Shown here: piece by piece, positions 41,416 through 50,077 of the stretch | How the letters are laid out: the number at the start of each line of letters is the position of its first letter | How positions within the stretch are numbered: position 1 is the stretch's first letter | Assembly (NCBI GenBank): GCA_027487575.1 | Contig: JAIYDJ010000075.1 | Span: 88,178 to 152,177, forward strand | DNA length: 64,000 bases | Direction: 5' to 3' | From: Rhodobacter sp. | GTDB taxonomy: Bacteria; Pseudomonadota; Alphaproteobacteria; Rhodobacterales; Rhodobacteraceae | Notes under the pieces: model-generated | Database searches by the model: none | Seen by the model: the letters and a program-made list of their open reading frames with translations, nothing else | Told to the model about the DNA's origin: nothing | Program-made: the position numbers and the translations under genes

Positions 41416-42413
41416 AGTTCGGCCCCGTGCCCTTGTCCGAGGCTGAAGGGGCGGTGCTGGCCCATTCCGTCGGTTTGGGTACCGGCCGGTTGCGCAAGGG
41501 GGCCGTCCTGGGCCGTGCCGATCTGGCCGTTCTGGCGGAATGCGGGCTGCGCTACGTCACCGTGGCACGGCTGGAGCCGGGCGACGTGGCCGAAGACGCC
41601 GCCGCAAGCGCACTGGCTGACGCACTGGTGCCCGATCCGGCGGGGCAGGGGCTGTCCCTGACCGAAGCATTCACCGGGCGCGTCAACCTCAAGGCCATCG
41701 GACCGGGCATCGTGCAGATCGATCAGGATGCGGTGCGGGCGATGAACCTGGTAGACCCGGCCATCACGCTGGCCACCTTGCCGCCCTGGCAGCGGGTGAC
41801 GGCGGGCATGCTGGTCGGGACAGTGAAGATCATCACCTATGCCGTTGAACAGACGGCGCTTTCGCGGGCCTGCGAAGGGGTTCGGGGGGCTGTGCGCATT
41901 CTGCCGGTGCTACGCCGGACAGCGGGGTTGATCCTGACTGAGGTGCCCGGTCAGGATGCGAAGCTGACCGCCAAAGGGCGGCGCGCGATCGAGGGGCGGC
42001 TGCGGGCGCTGGGGGTGCGGCTTTCGACGTCCGAGGTCGTGGCCCATGATCCGGGCGCAATTGCCGGGGCGCTGGCGCGGTCCGGTGCCGATCTTCTGCT
42101 GATCTTGACAGGATCGGCCACATCGGACCTTTACGACACCGCGCCGCAGGGGGTGCGACTGGCAGGGGGCACGGTGGCGCGCTTCGGGATGCCGGTCGAT
42201 CCGGGAAATCTGCTGTTTCTGGGGGCGCTGGGGGCATGTCCGGTGATCGGCCTGCCCGGTTGCGCCCGGTCGCCTGCGCTGAACGGGGCCGACTGGGTGC
42301 TGGAACGGCTGGCCTGCGGGGTGGAGGTGACCGACGCCGACATTGCCGGAATGGGGGTGGGGGGCTTGCTGAAAGAGATCAGGGCCCGCCCACATCTGCG
42401 CGAGCCGGAGTGA
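41412..42413 (+). CDS. Molybdopterin-binding (MoeA/CinA-like) protein
   Basis: The 333-residue protein carries a MoCF_biosynth/MoeA-like domain (ADLLLILTGSATSDLYDTAP in the middle, and GCPVIGLPGCARSPALNGAD near residue 275), preceded by a different N-terminal segment. It is co-translated with the XdhC-like gene, so it probably participates in maturation of a molybdenum enzyme, perhaps cytidylylated or sulfurated cofactor handling. The cognate enzyme is not in this window. Confidence 0.78.
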   Translation: MKFGPVPLSEAEGAVLAHSVGLGTGRLRKGAVLGRADLAVLAECGLRYVTVARLEPGDVAEDAAASALADALVPDPAGQGLSLTEAFTGRVNLKAIGPGIVQIDQDAVRAMNLVDPAITLATLPPWQRVTAGMLVGTVKIITYAVEQTALSRACEGVRGAVRILPVLRRTAGLILTEVPGQDAKLTAKGRRAIEGRLRALGVRLSTSEVVAHDPGAIAGALARSGADLLLILTGSATSDLYDTAPQGVRLAGGTVARFGMPVDPGNLLFLGALGACPVIGLPGCARSPALNGADWVLERLACGVEVTDADIAGMGVGGLLKEIRARPHLREPE

Positions 42414-42452
42414 CAGGGGCTTGCCCGCCTCTCCCATCCGGGTGACGATGCG

Positions 42453-43316
42453 ATGATGCGTACCCTGATCCTCATGCTGTCGGTTGTCTGGCTGGCCCTG
42501 CCGGTCTTGGCAGAGATTGCCGGACAGAACGACCCCGAACTGCAGGCGGCGGTTGGAGACTGGCTTGCCGGAAACGAGGCGGATGCGCTGCCCGTCCTTT
42601 CGGCACAGGCGGCATCCGGCAATGTGGCGGCGCGGCTTCTGCTGGGGCAGATCGACGCTTTTCCGGCGCTTCAGGGCGACTGGCTGTCCGGACTGCCCCG
42701 CGCCGAGCGGATTGCCCTGTTGCGCGCGCCCGGCGGGCTGTCGGGAAAACGGTGGAGCACGGGACTTGACGATCCGGTTGCACAAGCCTGGGGGCGGCTG
42801 TGGGATACGGCCGCGACGCCCGAGGTCATCCTTGATTTCGCCCGTCTGGAGGAACCCCGCGCCGCCCGGTTCGCAGCCCTGACACTGGCGCGACGGCAGC
42901 GGCAGGGTTTTGCGGCGGTGGCCGCCGATCCGGCCTATCCGTCAAGTCTGCAAGCCTACGCGCTGCGCGAAACGAAAGCCGGGGCGGAGGCGCTGCATCC
43001 CGCCGACCCGCAGCGGGCGGTGCTGGGTGCGGAACCGGACCTGTCGGGGTTCGCGGCGTGGTCCGAAACGGCGGAAGAAGCTGACGCGGTGGTGGCCCTG
43101 TGCGAAACGCTGTGCCGGGCCGAAGACCCGGCGATCTGCCGCCCGGCCGCACTGCAGGCTTTGGGCGGTTATTGGGGGTTGATGCCGCTGGGGTCGCCGG
43201 TCGAGGCCCTGATTTCGTCCGACATCTTCAACCGCAGTACGCGCGGGATTGCCGCCACGCTGCGCCACATGCGCGGACCGGTAGCAAGCGCCTGTCTGAC
43301 CGACGCCCTGAAATGA
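42453..43316 (+). CDS. Secreted protein of unknown function
   Basis: The 287-residue product has a signal peptide (MMRTLILMLSVVWLALPVLA, cut near VLA-EI), followed by an Ala-rich helical region (WLAGNEADALPVLSAQAASGNVAARLLLGQ) that resembles Sel1/TPR-like repeats. It has four cysteines near the C-terminus (LCETLCRAEDPAIC and SACL). I do not recognise a family. It is 39 bases downstream of the MoeA-like gene. Confidence 0.65.
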   Translation: MMRTLILMLSVVWLALPVLAEIAGQNDPELQAAVGDWLAGNEADALPVLSAQAASGNVAARLLLGQIDAFPALQGDWLSGLPRAERIALLRAPGGLSGKRWSTGLDDPVAQAWGRLWDTAATPEVILDFARLEEPRAARFAALTLARRQRQGFAAVAADPAYPSSLQAYALRETKAGAEALHPADPQRAVLGAEPDLSGFAAWSETAEEADAVVALCETLCRAEDPAICRPAALQALGGYWGLMPLGSPVEALISSDIFNRSTRGIAATLRHMRGPVASACLTDALK

Positions 43317-43339
43317 AAAACCCCCGGTCGTGCCGGGGG
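43316..43339 (-). terminator. Intrinsic terminator of infC
   Basis: CCCCCGG and CCGGGGG form a 7-base stem around TCGTG. Read on the minus strand, a TTTTT run (AAAAA at 43316-43320 on the plus strand) follows the stem, so it terminates the infC transcript; it could also act weakly on the convergent plus-strand gene. Confidence 0.75.
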
Positions 43340-43361
43340 TCCGTGTCCGACGTCCGAAGCC

Positions 43362-43901
43362 TTACTTCGGCCCGATCATCATCACCATCTGGCGGCCTTC
43401 CAGCCGGGGCATCGATTCAATCTTGCCCGCATCCCCCACATCTGCCGAGACACGGTTCAGCAATTCCAGCCCAAGCTGCTGGTGCGCCATCTCGCGCCCG
43501 CGAAACCGCAGCGTGACCTTGACCTTGTCGCCTTCCTCCAGGAACTTCATCACGGACCGCATCTTGACGTCATAGTCATGCGTGTCGGTGCCCGGACGGA
43601 ACTTGATTTCCTTGATCTCGATGATGTGCTGCTTCTTGCGGGCTTCCGCCTCGCGTTTCTGGTTCTCATACTTGAACTTGCCGAAATCCATGATCTTGCA
43701 CACGGGCGGCTCGGCGTTCGGAGAGATTTCCACCAGATCAAGCCCGGCCTCTTCGGCCAGAAACAGCGCGCGCGCCGGAGTGACGACGCCGATATTCTCG
43801 CCTTCCGCCCCGATCAGGCGAATTTCGGGCGACCGGATGCGATCGTTGATGCGCGGGCCGGTTTCGCGTTGTGGCGGGGCATTGTGCGGTCTGCGGGCTA
43901 T
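43362..43901 (-). CDS. infC: Translation initiation factor IF-3 (apparent ATA start)
   Basis: IF-3 keeps ribosomal subunits apart and checks start codons. The 179-residue product has the normal domains ([20 protein letters not shown]; then [14 protein letters not shown]). Homology begins [10 protein letters not shown], where the first codon is ATA at 43901, preceded by GAAGGA eight bases upstream. No ATG, GTG or TTG fits this position; the next in-frame Met is inside the N-domain (KIMDF). Non-AUG starts (AUU, AUC, AUA) are known for infC, where IF-3 autoregulates by rejecting its own codon, and this appears to be a case. Confidence 0.9.
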   Translation of the reverse strand: MARRPHNAPPQRETGPRINDRIRSPEIRLIGAEGENIGVVTPARALFLAEEAGLDLVEISPNAEPPVCKIMDFGKFKYENQKREAEARKKQHIIEIKEIKFRPGTDTHDYDVKMRSVMKFLEEGDKVKVTLRFRGREMAHQQLGLELLNRVSADVGDAGKIESMPRLEGRQMVMMIGPK

Positions 43902-44075
43902 GGTCTGCGTCCTTCGGTGGTTGTTGTCTGCGAGCGCAAGATAACGATGCGGCCCTGCGTCTTCAACCGCTAATGCAGCCATCGCGCGAACTGCGCAAGG
44001 GGCGGCCCTTTTCTTTGCGGCGTTTCCATGCCAATGGACGCCCACCGGGAGCCTTTCGGTAATGGAGATTTCAAG

Positions 44076-44582
44076 ATGAACAGAAACGTGATTATCGGCC
44101 TGGTGGTCGTACTTCTGGCGGCTGGCGGTTACTACCAGTTCAGCTACAAGCCAGCGCAGGAGGCTGCCGCCGTTGCCGCAGCCGCAGCAGCCGAGGCTGA
44201 AGCCGCCGCTGCGAAAGCCGCCGCAGATGCCGCCGCCGCCGCTGCCGAGGCGGAAGCCGCCGCAGCCAAGGCCGCCGCAGATGCCGCCGCCGTCGCCGCC
44301 GAGGCAGAAGCCGCTGCCGCACAGGCCGCCACCGACGCCGCCGCCGCCACGACAGAGGCCGCCACGGCCGCAACCGATGCCGCCACCGATCTGGCCGCCC
44401 AGGCCGCAACCGTGCTGGACCCGGCAAACTTCGATGCAGCCGCAGTTTCGGCCTTTGTCGATGGAACGACGCTGTCCGCCGAAGTCAAGGCAACGCTGAA
44501 AGTCGCGGTGAACGCCGCGGCATCGAATGCCGCCTTGGTGGAACCGGCGCTGGCACAGATCCGCACCGCCTTGGGCCTGTGA
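44076..44582 (+). CDS. Ala-rich membrane-anchored protein with 18-residue repeat
   Basis: The 168-residue product begins with an uncleaved-looking membrane anchor ([20 protein letters not shown]), followed by at least three 18-residue units of the form [18 protein letters not shown], and a non-repetitive C-terminal part ([20 protein letters not shown]). The E, E, K and D sit at unit positions 1, 3, 8 and 12. GGAG upstream and ATG 44076 set the start; the frame also opens at 44028. An extended helix anchored in the inner membrane is likely. I do not recognise a family. Confidence 0.75.
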   Translation: MNRNVIIGLVVVLLAAGGYYQFSYKPAQEAAAVAAAAAAEAEAAAAKAAADAAAAAAEAEAAAAKAAADAAAVAAEAEAAAAQAATDAAAATTEAATAATDAATDLAAQAATVLDPANFDAAAVSAFVDGTTLSAEVKATLKVAVNAAASNAALVEPALAQIRTALGL

Positions 44583-44602
44583 TCGCCTGACCCGACAGTT
44601 TG

Positions 44603-44626
44603 GCCGCGCGGGACATCCCGCGCGGC
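44603..44626. terminator. Convergent GC hairpin after the Ala-rich gene and before fpr
   Basis: GCCGCGCGGG and CCCGCGCGGC are exact 10-base arms with an ACAT loop. It is between the convergent ends of the Ala-rich gene and fpr. No T-run follows on either side, so it may act as a barrier or as a Rho-linked end rather than a classic intrinsic terminator. Confidence 0.5.
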
Positions 44627-44633
44627 GACCGGC

Positions 44634-45449
44634 TCAGATACCGTCGCCCACGAAGGCCTTTTCGACCACATATTCCAGCGGTTCCGAATTGGCGCCCTCG
44701 CGCAGGCCGAAGCCTTCCAGCACCGCCTTAACATCGACGTTGAACGCCAGGCTGCCGCAGACCATCGCGCGATCAAAGGCCGGGTCCATCGTGGGCAGGC
44801 CCAGATCGGCGAACACCTTGCCCGAGGTCAGGTTGTCGGTGATCCGCCCCATCAGCGGCGAGGCTTCCCGCGTTGTCGTGGGATAGTAGATCAGCTTTCC
44901 CGCCGCCATCTGTCCGATCAGCGGGTCGTCGGTCAGCGCGTCCACCAGTTGACGGCCATATTCCAGTTCCGCCACCTCGCGGCAGGTGTGCATCATGATC
45001 ACCTGATCGTATTTCTCGTAGGTGTCGGGTTCCCGCATCAGGCTGGCAAAGGGCGCAATCCCGGTCCCCGTCGCCAGAAACCACAACCGCTTGCCCGGCA
45101 AAAGCGCGTCATGCACCAGCGTGCCCACCGGTTTCGGGCGCAGGATGATCTCGTCGCCCACGCCGATGTGTTGCAGACGGCTGGTCAGGGGGCCGTCGGG
45201 CACCTTGATCGAATAGAACTCCAGCTCGTCATCCCAGGACGGCGAGGCGATGGAATAGGCGCGCAAAAGCGGGCGGTCATTTTCACCCATCAGCCCGATC
45301 ATCACGAATTCGCCCGACCGGAACCGCAACGTCCGGGGCCGCGTCACGCGGAACGAGAACAGCTTGTCGGTCCAGTGCGTGACCGATGTGACGGTCTGTG
45401 CATCGGGCAGGTGCGGTTTTGCGGCGGTCATCACAGACGCTTCGATCAT
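44634..45449 (-). CDS. fpr: Ferredoxin/flavodoxin-NADP+ reductase
   Basis: The 271-residue FNR of the bacterial (subclass I) type has the FAD segment RAYSIASPSWDDELEFYSIK, the NADP-binding ATGTGIAPFASLMR and a C-terminal end GANSEPLEYVVEKAF without an aromatic stacking residue, as in Rhodobacter FPR. It is placed downstream of the sulfate-reduction genes, 49 bases after DUF934, so it may feed electrons to sulfite reductase; this is inference. Its start may be ATG 45449 or 45431. Confidence 0.92.
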   Translation of the reverse strand: MIEASVMTAAKPHLPDAQTVTSVTHWTDKLFSFRVTRPRTLRFRSGEFVMIGLMGENDRPLLRAYSIASPSWDDELEFYSIKVPDGPLTSRLQHIGVGDEIILRPKPVGTLVHDALLPGKRLWFLATGTGIAPFASLMREPDTYEKYDQVIMMHTCREVAELEYGRQLVDALTDDPLIGQMAAGKLIYYPTTTREASPLMGRITDNLTSGKVFADLGLPTMDPAFDRAMVCGSLAFNVDVKAVLEGFGLREGANSEPLEYVVEKAFVGDGI

Positions 45450-45498
45450 TTCGGTTGGCCTTCGATACGGGGTTCGCGCGGTTCGGGAAAGGCTGAAC

Positions 45499-45903
45499 TC
45501 AGGCCTTCAGCCGCGACTGATAGTCATGGGCCTGCCAGTCGGCACGGAAGGCCCACTGCGCGGCGGGCTGGCGCTGCGCCAGTTCATCGGGAATTTCCAC
45601 CTGATCGAACCCGACCCGCCGCAGCATGGCATACTGATCGGCGATCACCGGGCCAAGGGCGCGCAGCGTGCCGGTGTAGCCCATCATCCGCAGCCGCCGC
45701 GCGATCGTGAAGGCGCGCCCGTCGTTGAACGCCGGAAAGGCGATGCGGATCAGGTTCAGGTCGGGCAGGGCCGCCTGAAGCGCCTTAAGATCGTCGGTAT
45801 GGACCAGATCGACCGCGCCCTGATGGCGCGCAAGATCGGCCAGCGGCACGAAGCCGGCCTCGGTTGCAGGGGCAAATCCGGTGTCGGTGACGATCACGCT
45901 CAT
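45499..45903 (-). CDS. DUF934 (CysH-associated) protein
   Basis: The 134-residue product is the DUF934 family member found beside cysH/cysI in many proteobacteria. It shows VDLVHTDDLKALQAALPDLN and IRIAFPAFNDGRAFTIARRL. The ATG at 45903 overlaps the cysH stop (ATGA). Its precise function is unknown, but strong co-occurrence with assimilatory sulfate reduction points to a role there. Confidence 0.85.
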   Translation of the reverse strand: MSVIVTDTGFAPATEAGFVPLADLARHQGAVDLVHTDDLKALQAALPDLNLIRIAFPAFNDGRAFTIARRLRMMGYTGTLRALGPVIADQYAMLRRVGFDQVEIPDELAQRQPAAQWAFRADWQAHDYQSRLKA

Positions 45904-46649
45904 GCGGCGGACTCCTGCGGGGTGCGAACGGCGCGGCCGTCGATGAAGTGGATGCCGCATTCGGTTTTTTCCGTGTTACGCCAGCGGCCTGCGCGCGGGT
46001 CTTCGCCCGGTTTCACAGCCGTGGTGCAGGGGGCGCAGCCGATGGACGGATAGCCCTTGGCGACCAGAGGATGCCGGGGAAGCCGGTTTTCCACGATGTA
46101 CTCTTCCAGATCCTCGCGGCCCCAATGGGCCAGAGGGTTGACCTTGATGCGCCGGTCGCCTTCGGATTCAAAAAAGTCCACCGCCTGCCGGGTGCTGCCC
46201 TGATAGCGTTTGCGCCCGGTGATCCAGCCGTCGAACGTGCGCAGGGCGTGTTCCAGAGGATCGACCTTGCGCACGGCACAGCAGGCATCGGTGTTGAACT
46301 GGTGCAGCGTGCCGTCGGGGTCTTCGAAACTGACCTTGGGCATCGGCGCGCGGATCGTGCGGATGTCGCACAGCGGCAGGCTGTCGGCCAGTTGCCGCTG
46401 GTATTCCAGCGTTTCGGCAAACAGCATCCGCGTGTCGATGAACAGCACCGGCGTTTCCGGCGCGATCACGCTGACCAGATGCAAGAGCACGACCGATTCC
46501 GCCCCGAACGAGCTGACCAGCGCCACCCGGCCCAGATCGGCATCCTTCAGCGCGTGTTCCAGAACGGCCGTCGCGCCGTGATGCTTGTAGCGCGCGTTCA
46601 GCGCGGCGACCCGCGCCGCGACCTCGCCGGTGTGCAGGTCAAGCGGCAT
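45900..46649 (-). CDS. cysH: Assimilatory APS reductase (phosphoadenylyl/adenylyl-sulfate reductase)
   Basis: The 249-residue product reduces activated sulfate to sulfite. It has the P-loop-like VSSFGAESVVLLHLV, and Fe-S ligands in DACCAVRK and IGCAPCTTAV; the catalytic C-terminal Cys is in TECGIHF. The CC...CxxC cluster marks a [4Fe-4S] APS reductase rather than the PAPS enzyme of E. coli. The ATG at 46649 overlaps the cysI end by eleven bases. Confidence 0.92.
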   Translation of the reverse strand: MPLDLHTGEVAARVAALNARYKHHGATAVLEHALKDADLGRVALVSSFGAESVVLLHLVSVIAPETPVLFIDTRMLFAETLEYQRQLADSLPLCDIRTIRAPMPKVSFEDPDGTLHQFNTDACCAVRKVDPLEHALRTFDGWITGRKRYQGSTRQAVDFFESEGDRRIKVNPLAHWGREDLEEYIVENRLPRHPLVAKGYPSIGCAPCTTAVKPGEDPRAGRWRNTEKTECGIHFIDGRAVRTPQESAA

Positions 46650-48309
46650 CCTGACCCGCCTCCGTGCCGTAAAGCGCCGCCTTGAACGGGCCGAGCCCGA
46701 CGCGCCGGTAGGCCTGCAGGAACGTCTCGGAGGGTTCGGTCCGCAGACCCAGATAGGCCCGCAGGATCCGCTCGATCGCCGGGGTGATCTCGTCATAGGC
46801 AAAGCCGGGACCGGTCTTGTCGCCGATCACCGCCGTCTCTGTGCCGTCGCCGCCCAGCGTGATCTGGTAGTTTTCCACGCCCGCCCGATCCAGTCCGAGA
46901 ATCCCGATGTGCCCGACGTGGTGATGGCCGCAGGCGTTGATGCAGCCCGAAATCTTGATCTTCAGCGGGCCGATGTCATGTTCCAGCTTCAGCGCATCGA
47001 AATGCATCGCCAACTCCTGCGCGACCGGGATCGACCGCGCGGTGGCCAGCGCGCAGTAATCCATGCCGGGGCAGGCGATGATGTCGGACAGCAGGCCGAC
47101 ATTGGCGGTGGCAAGGCCCGCCTGCGACAGCGCCGCATGCAGCGCGGGCAGGTGGGATTTGTGGACATGCGGCAGGATCACGTTCTGCTCGTGGCTGATG
47201 CGCAGATCCGAGTGGCCATGGCGTTCCGCCAGATCGGCCAGCAGGCGCATCTGGGCTGAGGTCGCATCGCCGGGGGTCTCGCCATGTGCCTTCAGGCTGA
47301 CGGTGACGATGGCGTACTGCGGGTTGCGGTGTTCGGCAAGGTTCGTGTCGGCCCAGGCGCGGAACACCGGGTCGTTGGCATGAAAGGCGTCATAGCCATC
47401 CGTCGCGGCATCGCGCCAGACCGGCGGTGCGAAGGCCTGCCGGATGTCGTCCAGCATCGCCTGATCGTTGCCGCCGAAGAAGGGCCTCAGTTCCGCGAAA
47501 CGCTCTTCGATCATCCGGGTAAACTCGGCGGGGCCGGTTTCATGGACCGTGATCTTGACGCGTGCCTTGTACTTGTTGTCGCGCCGTCCCAGCGTATTGT
47601 AGACCGACAGCACCGCCTCGACATACGGCAACAGGTCGGCCACCGGCAGGAAGTCCCGCACGGTATGCCCGATCATCGGGGTGCGGCCAAGACCGCCACC
47701 CACCATCACCTCGAACCCCGGCTCGCCTTCGGCATTGCGGTGCATCCGCAGGCCGATGTCATGGGCGCGGGTCACCGCCCGGTCGTTCGGGCTGCCGGTG
47801 ATCGCGATCTTGAACTTGCGCGGCAGGAACTGAAACTCCGGATGGTCGGTGGACCACTGGCGCAGCAATTCGGCATAGGGGCGGGGGTCCTCGATCTCGT
47901 CCGCTGCAGCGCCGGCGAAATGGTCGGCCGTCACGTTGCGCACACAGTTTCCGCTCGTCTGAATGGCGTGCATCTCGACATCCGCCAGCGCCGACAGGAT
48001 TGCGGGCACATCGCCCAGCACCGGCCAGTTGAACTGGATGTTCTGCCGGGTGGTGAAGTGCCCGTATCCCTTGTCCCAGGTGTCGGCGATCAGCGCGAGT
48101 TGCCGCATCTGGCGCGGGCTGATCGTGCCATAGGGAATGGCGATCCGCAGCATGTAGGCGTGCAGTTGCAGGTAAAGCCCGTTCATCAGCCGCAGCGGGC
48201 GGAATTCCTCTTCCGTCAGCGATCCGTCAAGACGGCGTTCCACCTGCTGGCTGAACTGCGCGACGCGCGAGCGGACAAAAGCTTCGTCGAAATCGGAATA
48301 GCTATACAT
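46639..48309 (-). CDS. cysI: Ferredoxin/NADPH sulfite reductase hemoprotein (CysI-like)
   Basis: The 556-residue sulfite/nitrite reductase carries the siroheme-[4Fe-4S] binding motif CPGMDYC followed by CINACGHHHVG in its C-terminal half, plus the N-terminal duplicated ferredoxin-like domain (GHFTTRQNIQFNWP). The family reduces sulfite to sulfide. The ATG at 48309 overlaps the upstream DUF2849 gene by eight bases. In the operon it is followed by cysH. Confidence 0.92.
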   Translation of the reverse strand: MYSYSDFDEAFVRSRVAQFSQQVERRLDGSLTEEEFRPLRLMNGLYLQLHAYMLRIAIPYGTISPRQMRQLALIADTWDKGYGHFTTRQNIQFNWPVLGDVPAILSALADVEMHAIQTSGNCVRNVTADHFAGAAADEIEDPRPYAELLRQWSTDHPEFQFLPRKFKIAITGSPNDRAVTRAHDIGLRMHRNAEGEPGFEVMVGGGLGRTPMIGHTVRDFLPVADLLPYVEAVLSVYNTLGRRDNKYKARVKITVHETGPAEFTRMIEERFAELRPFFGGNDQAMLDDIRQAFAPPVWRDAATDGYDAFHANDPVFRAWADTNLAEHRNPQYAIVTVSLKAHGETPGDATSAQMRLLADLAERHGHSDLRISHEQNVILPHVHKSHLPALHAALSQAGLATANVGLLSDIIACPGMDYCALATARSIPVAQELAMHFDALKLEHDIGPLKIKISGCINACGHHHVGHIGILGLDRAGVENYQITLGGDGTETAVIGDKTGPGFAYDEITPAIERILRAYLGLRTEPSETFLQAYRRVGLGPFKAALYGTEAGQDAA

Positions 48310-48604
48310 GATCGACCTGCTTGCCATGGGCATAGTTGGAAGGACCGCGCGTCCGGAACGCCTCGCGGAAGTGGATCGGTTCGGGGCCGTTCGGGCCGGG
48401 CCTTGCATCGGCGAGGTAGGCTCCGACGATGACCAGTTTCTGCGCCGCGCCGAACAAGAGGCGCAGCTGGGCATGCGCCTCATCCTCGATCAGTTCGGCC
48501 TCGTGGTGGTGGCGGGACCAGCGGTCATCCGCGGTCAGATAGACCACGTCGCCCAGACGCAGGTCGTTCGCGGTGACGACCTGGGGGGTAAATCGGCGGC
48601 TCAT
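48302..48604 (-). CDS. DUF2849 protein of the cys operon
   Basis: The 100-residue product (TPQVVTANDLRLGDVVYLTA, then YLADARPGPNGPEPIHFREA) belongs to the DUF2849 family that accompanies alphaproteobacterial sulfite reductase operons. It is translationally overlapped on both sides (cysG and cysI). Function is unknown; an accessory role in siroheme or sulfite reductase assembly is a guess. Confidence 0.82.
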   Translation of the reverse strand: MSRRFTPQVVTANDLRLGDVVYLTADDRWSRHHHEAELIEDEAHAQLRLLFGAAQKLVIVGAYLADARPGPNGPEPIHFREAFRTRGPSNYAHGKQVDHV

Positions 48605-49371
48605 GCGCGGACCTCGTTCAACTCGACAAGTGTGGCGGCCTGGCGCGGGGCCAGACCGTAAAGGATGATCGCGGGGCCGGTCAGCCGGGAAGCCACCTCG
48701 GGCAGGGTCGCCAGCGTGGCGGACAGGATGCGCTGGTCGGGACGCGAGACGTTCTCGCACAGGCTGACCGGGGTTGCGGGTGAGGCACCGTGCATCATCA
48801 GCCGCCCCTGGATGAACCGCGCTGATTTCTTGCCCATGTAGATCGCCGCCACCTCGCCCGGCCGGGCCAGCCCGCGCCAGTCCTGTTCGGCAAAGCCCTC
48901 CATGTCATGCCCGGTGACGATGCGCAGACTGGCGTTGCGGCCGCGGCGGGTCAGGGACTGGCCGATGGTCGCCGCCGCGACCGAAGCCGTGGTCAGCCCC
49001 GGCAGGATGGAAAAGCTGATCCCTGCCGCCTCCAAGGCTTCCATCTCTTCGTCGAGCCGACCAAAGATGCCGCAATCGCCGCCCTTCAGCCGGACGATCC
49101 GCGCGCCCGTCGCGGCCTCGGCCACCAGAACAGCGTTGATGTCGGACTGCGCCGTGGCCGGGCCGAACCCCTCCTTGCCGACGTCGATGCGGCGCGTCCG
49201 GGCCGGGATCAGCGCCAGCACCTCTGCCCCGACCAGCCGGTCATGGATCACCACCGCCGCCTCCTGCAGCGCCCGGTATGCGCCCAGCGTCAGATGTTGC
49301 GCCGACCCCGGCCCGGCCCCCACGAAGGTGACGGCGGCGGCGCTGGGGGCAAAGATGGGCAGATCGGTCAT
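48601..49371 (-). CDS. cysG: Uroporphyrinogen-III C-methyltransferase (siroheme branch)
   Basis: The 256-residue SUMT has the SAM-binding AVTFVGAGPGSAQHLTLGAY (start) and RLKGGDCGIFGRLDEE (about residue 93), the family signatures. It makes precorrin-2 for siroheme, the sulfite reductase cofactor. It lacks the CysG(B) dehydrogenase/ferrochelatase domain, so it is the stand-alone CobA-type form. It leads the operon cysG-DUF2849-cysI-cysH-DUF934. The stop overlaps DUF2849 by four bases. Confidence 0.9.
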   Translation of the reverse strand: MTDLPIFAPSAAAVTFVGAGPGSAQHLTLGAYRALQEAAVVIHDRLVGAEVLALIPARTRRIDVGKEGFGPATAQSDINAVLVAEAATGARIVRLKGGDCGIFGRLDEEMEALEAAGISFSILPGLTTASVAAATIGQSLTRRGRNASLRIVTGHDMEGFAEQDWRGLARPGEVAAIYMGKKSARFIQGRLMMHGASPATPVSLCENVSRPDQRILSATLATLPEVASRLTGPAIILYGLAPRQAATLVELNEVRA

Positions 49372-49438
49372 GGCGCTATCCTGAATGCTGCCCTCTATAT
49401 AGAAGATTATCCTGTTTCACGGCCAGATGCCCTTGCAG

Positions 49439-49458
49439 ATAAGAACGATGGTTCTGAT
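49439..49458. promoter_or_regulatory. Imperfect palindrome in the cysG/Lrp divergent region
   Basis: Around a GATG centre, AGAAC and GTTCT are exact arms and outer bases extend the pairing (seven of eight per side). It lies 48 bases from the Lrp gene start and 68 bases from cysG. Lrp/AsnC proteins bind similar palindromic sites, so the divergent regulator may control both genes from here. Upstream bases 49398-49418 are AT-rich. Confidence 0.4.
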
Positions 49459-49505
49459 ACTGCGGCGCAACAGAACGGCATTCCGCCGAATGGGGGCAAC
49501 AGCGA

Positions 49506-49985
49506 ATGGCTGTCCGGCTGGACGAGATCGACCGGAAAATCCTGACCGAACTGCAGCTCGATGCCAGCCAGTCGCTGGACGAGATTGCCCGCAAGGTCGG
49601 CTCTTCCAAGACGCCCGTTTGGAATCGCATCCGGCGGATGCGCGAGGCGGGCGTGATCGTGCAACAGACCACCGTCCTCGACCCCGAGGCTCTGGGGCTG
49701 GAGGCCTGCTTTTTCGTGCTGATCCGCACCAGCGAGCACGAGGCCGAATGGCAGCGCAAGTTCCTCAAGGCCCTGCTCGACCGCCCCGAGGTGATGGAGG
49801 CGCACCGGCTGGCGGGGGACATCGACTATATTCTCAAGGTCCGCGTCCGCAACGCCCGCGCCTATGACACCTTCTATCAGGCGCTGATCGCCGAAGTGCG
49901 GATCTATAACGTCACGGCACTCCTCAGCATGGAAGAGATCAAGTCGACCACCCTTTTGCCTCTGCTGCCCGCCGCCGTTCCCTGA
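49506..49985 (+). CDS. Lrp/AsnC-family transcriptional regulator
   Basis: The 159-residue product has an AsnC-type N-terminal helix-turn-helix (LDEIDRKILTELQLDASQSL, then LDEIARKVGSSKTPVWNRIR) and a C-terminal RAM ligand domain (IDYILKVRVRNARAYDTFYQ). It is transcribed away from the cysG operon, so it probably senses a sulfur amino acid or related metabolite and controls these genes; that target is inferred from context. GGGG lies ten bases upstream of ATG. Confidence 0.9.
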   Translation: MAVRLDEIDRKILTELQLDASQSLDEIARKVGSSKTPVWNRIRRMREAGVIVQQTTVLDPEALGLEACFFVLIRTSEHEAEWQRKFLKALLDRPEVMEAHRLAGDIDYILKVRVRNARAYDTFYQALIAEVRIYNVTALLSMEEIKSTTLLPLLPAAVP

Positions 49986-50077
49986 CGTTTGCGCGGGTGC
50001 AGGCCGGATGTGCGCGCCTGCCCCTGTTCAGCCGGGCCCGGTCGCGCCACATTTGTCGTCTGAAGAAGGAGACTGCG

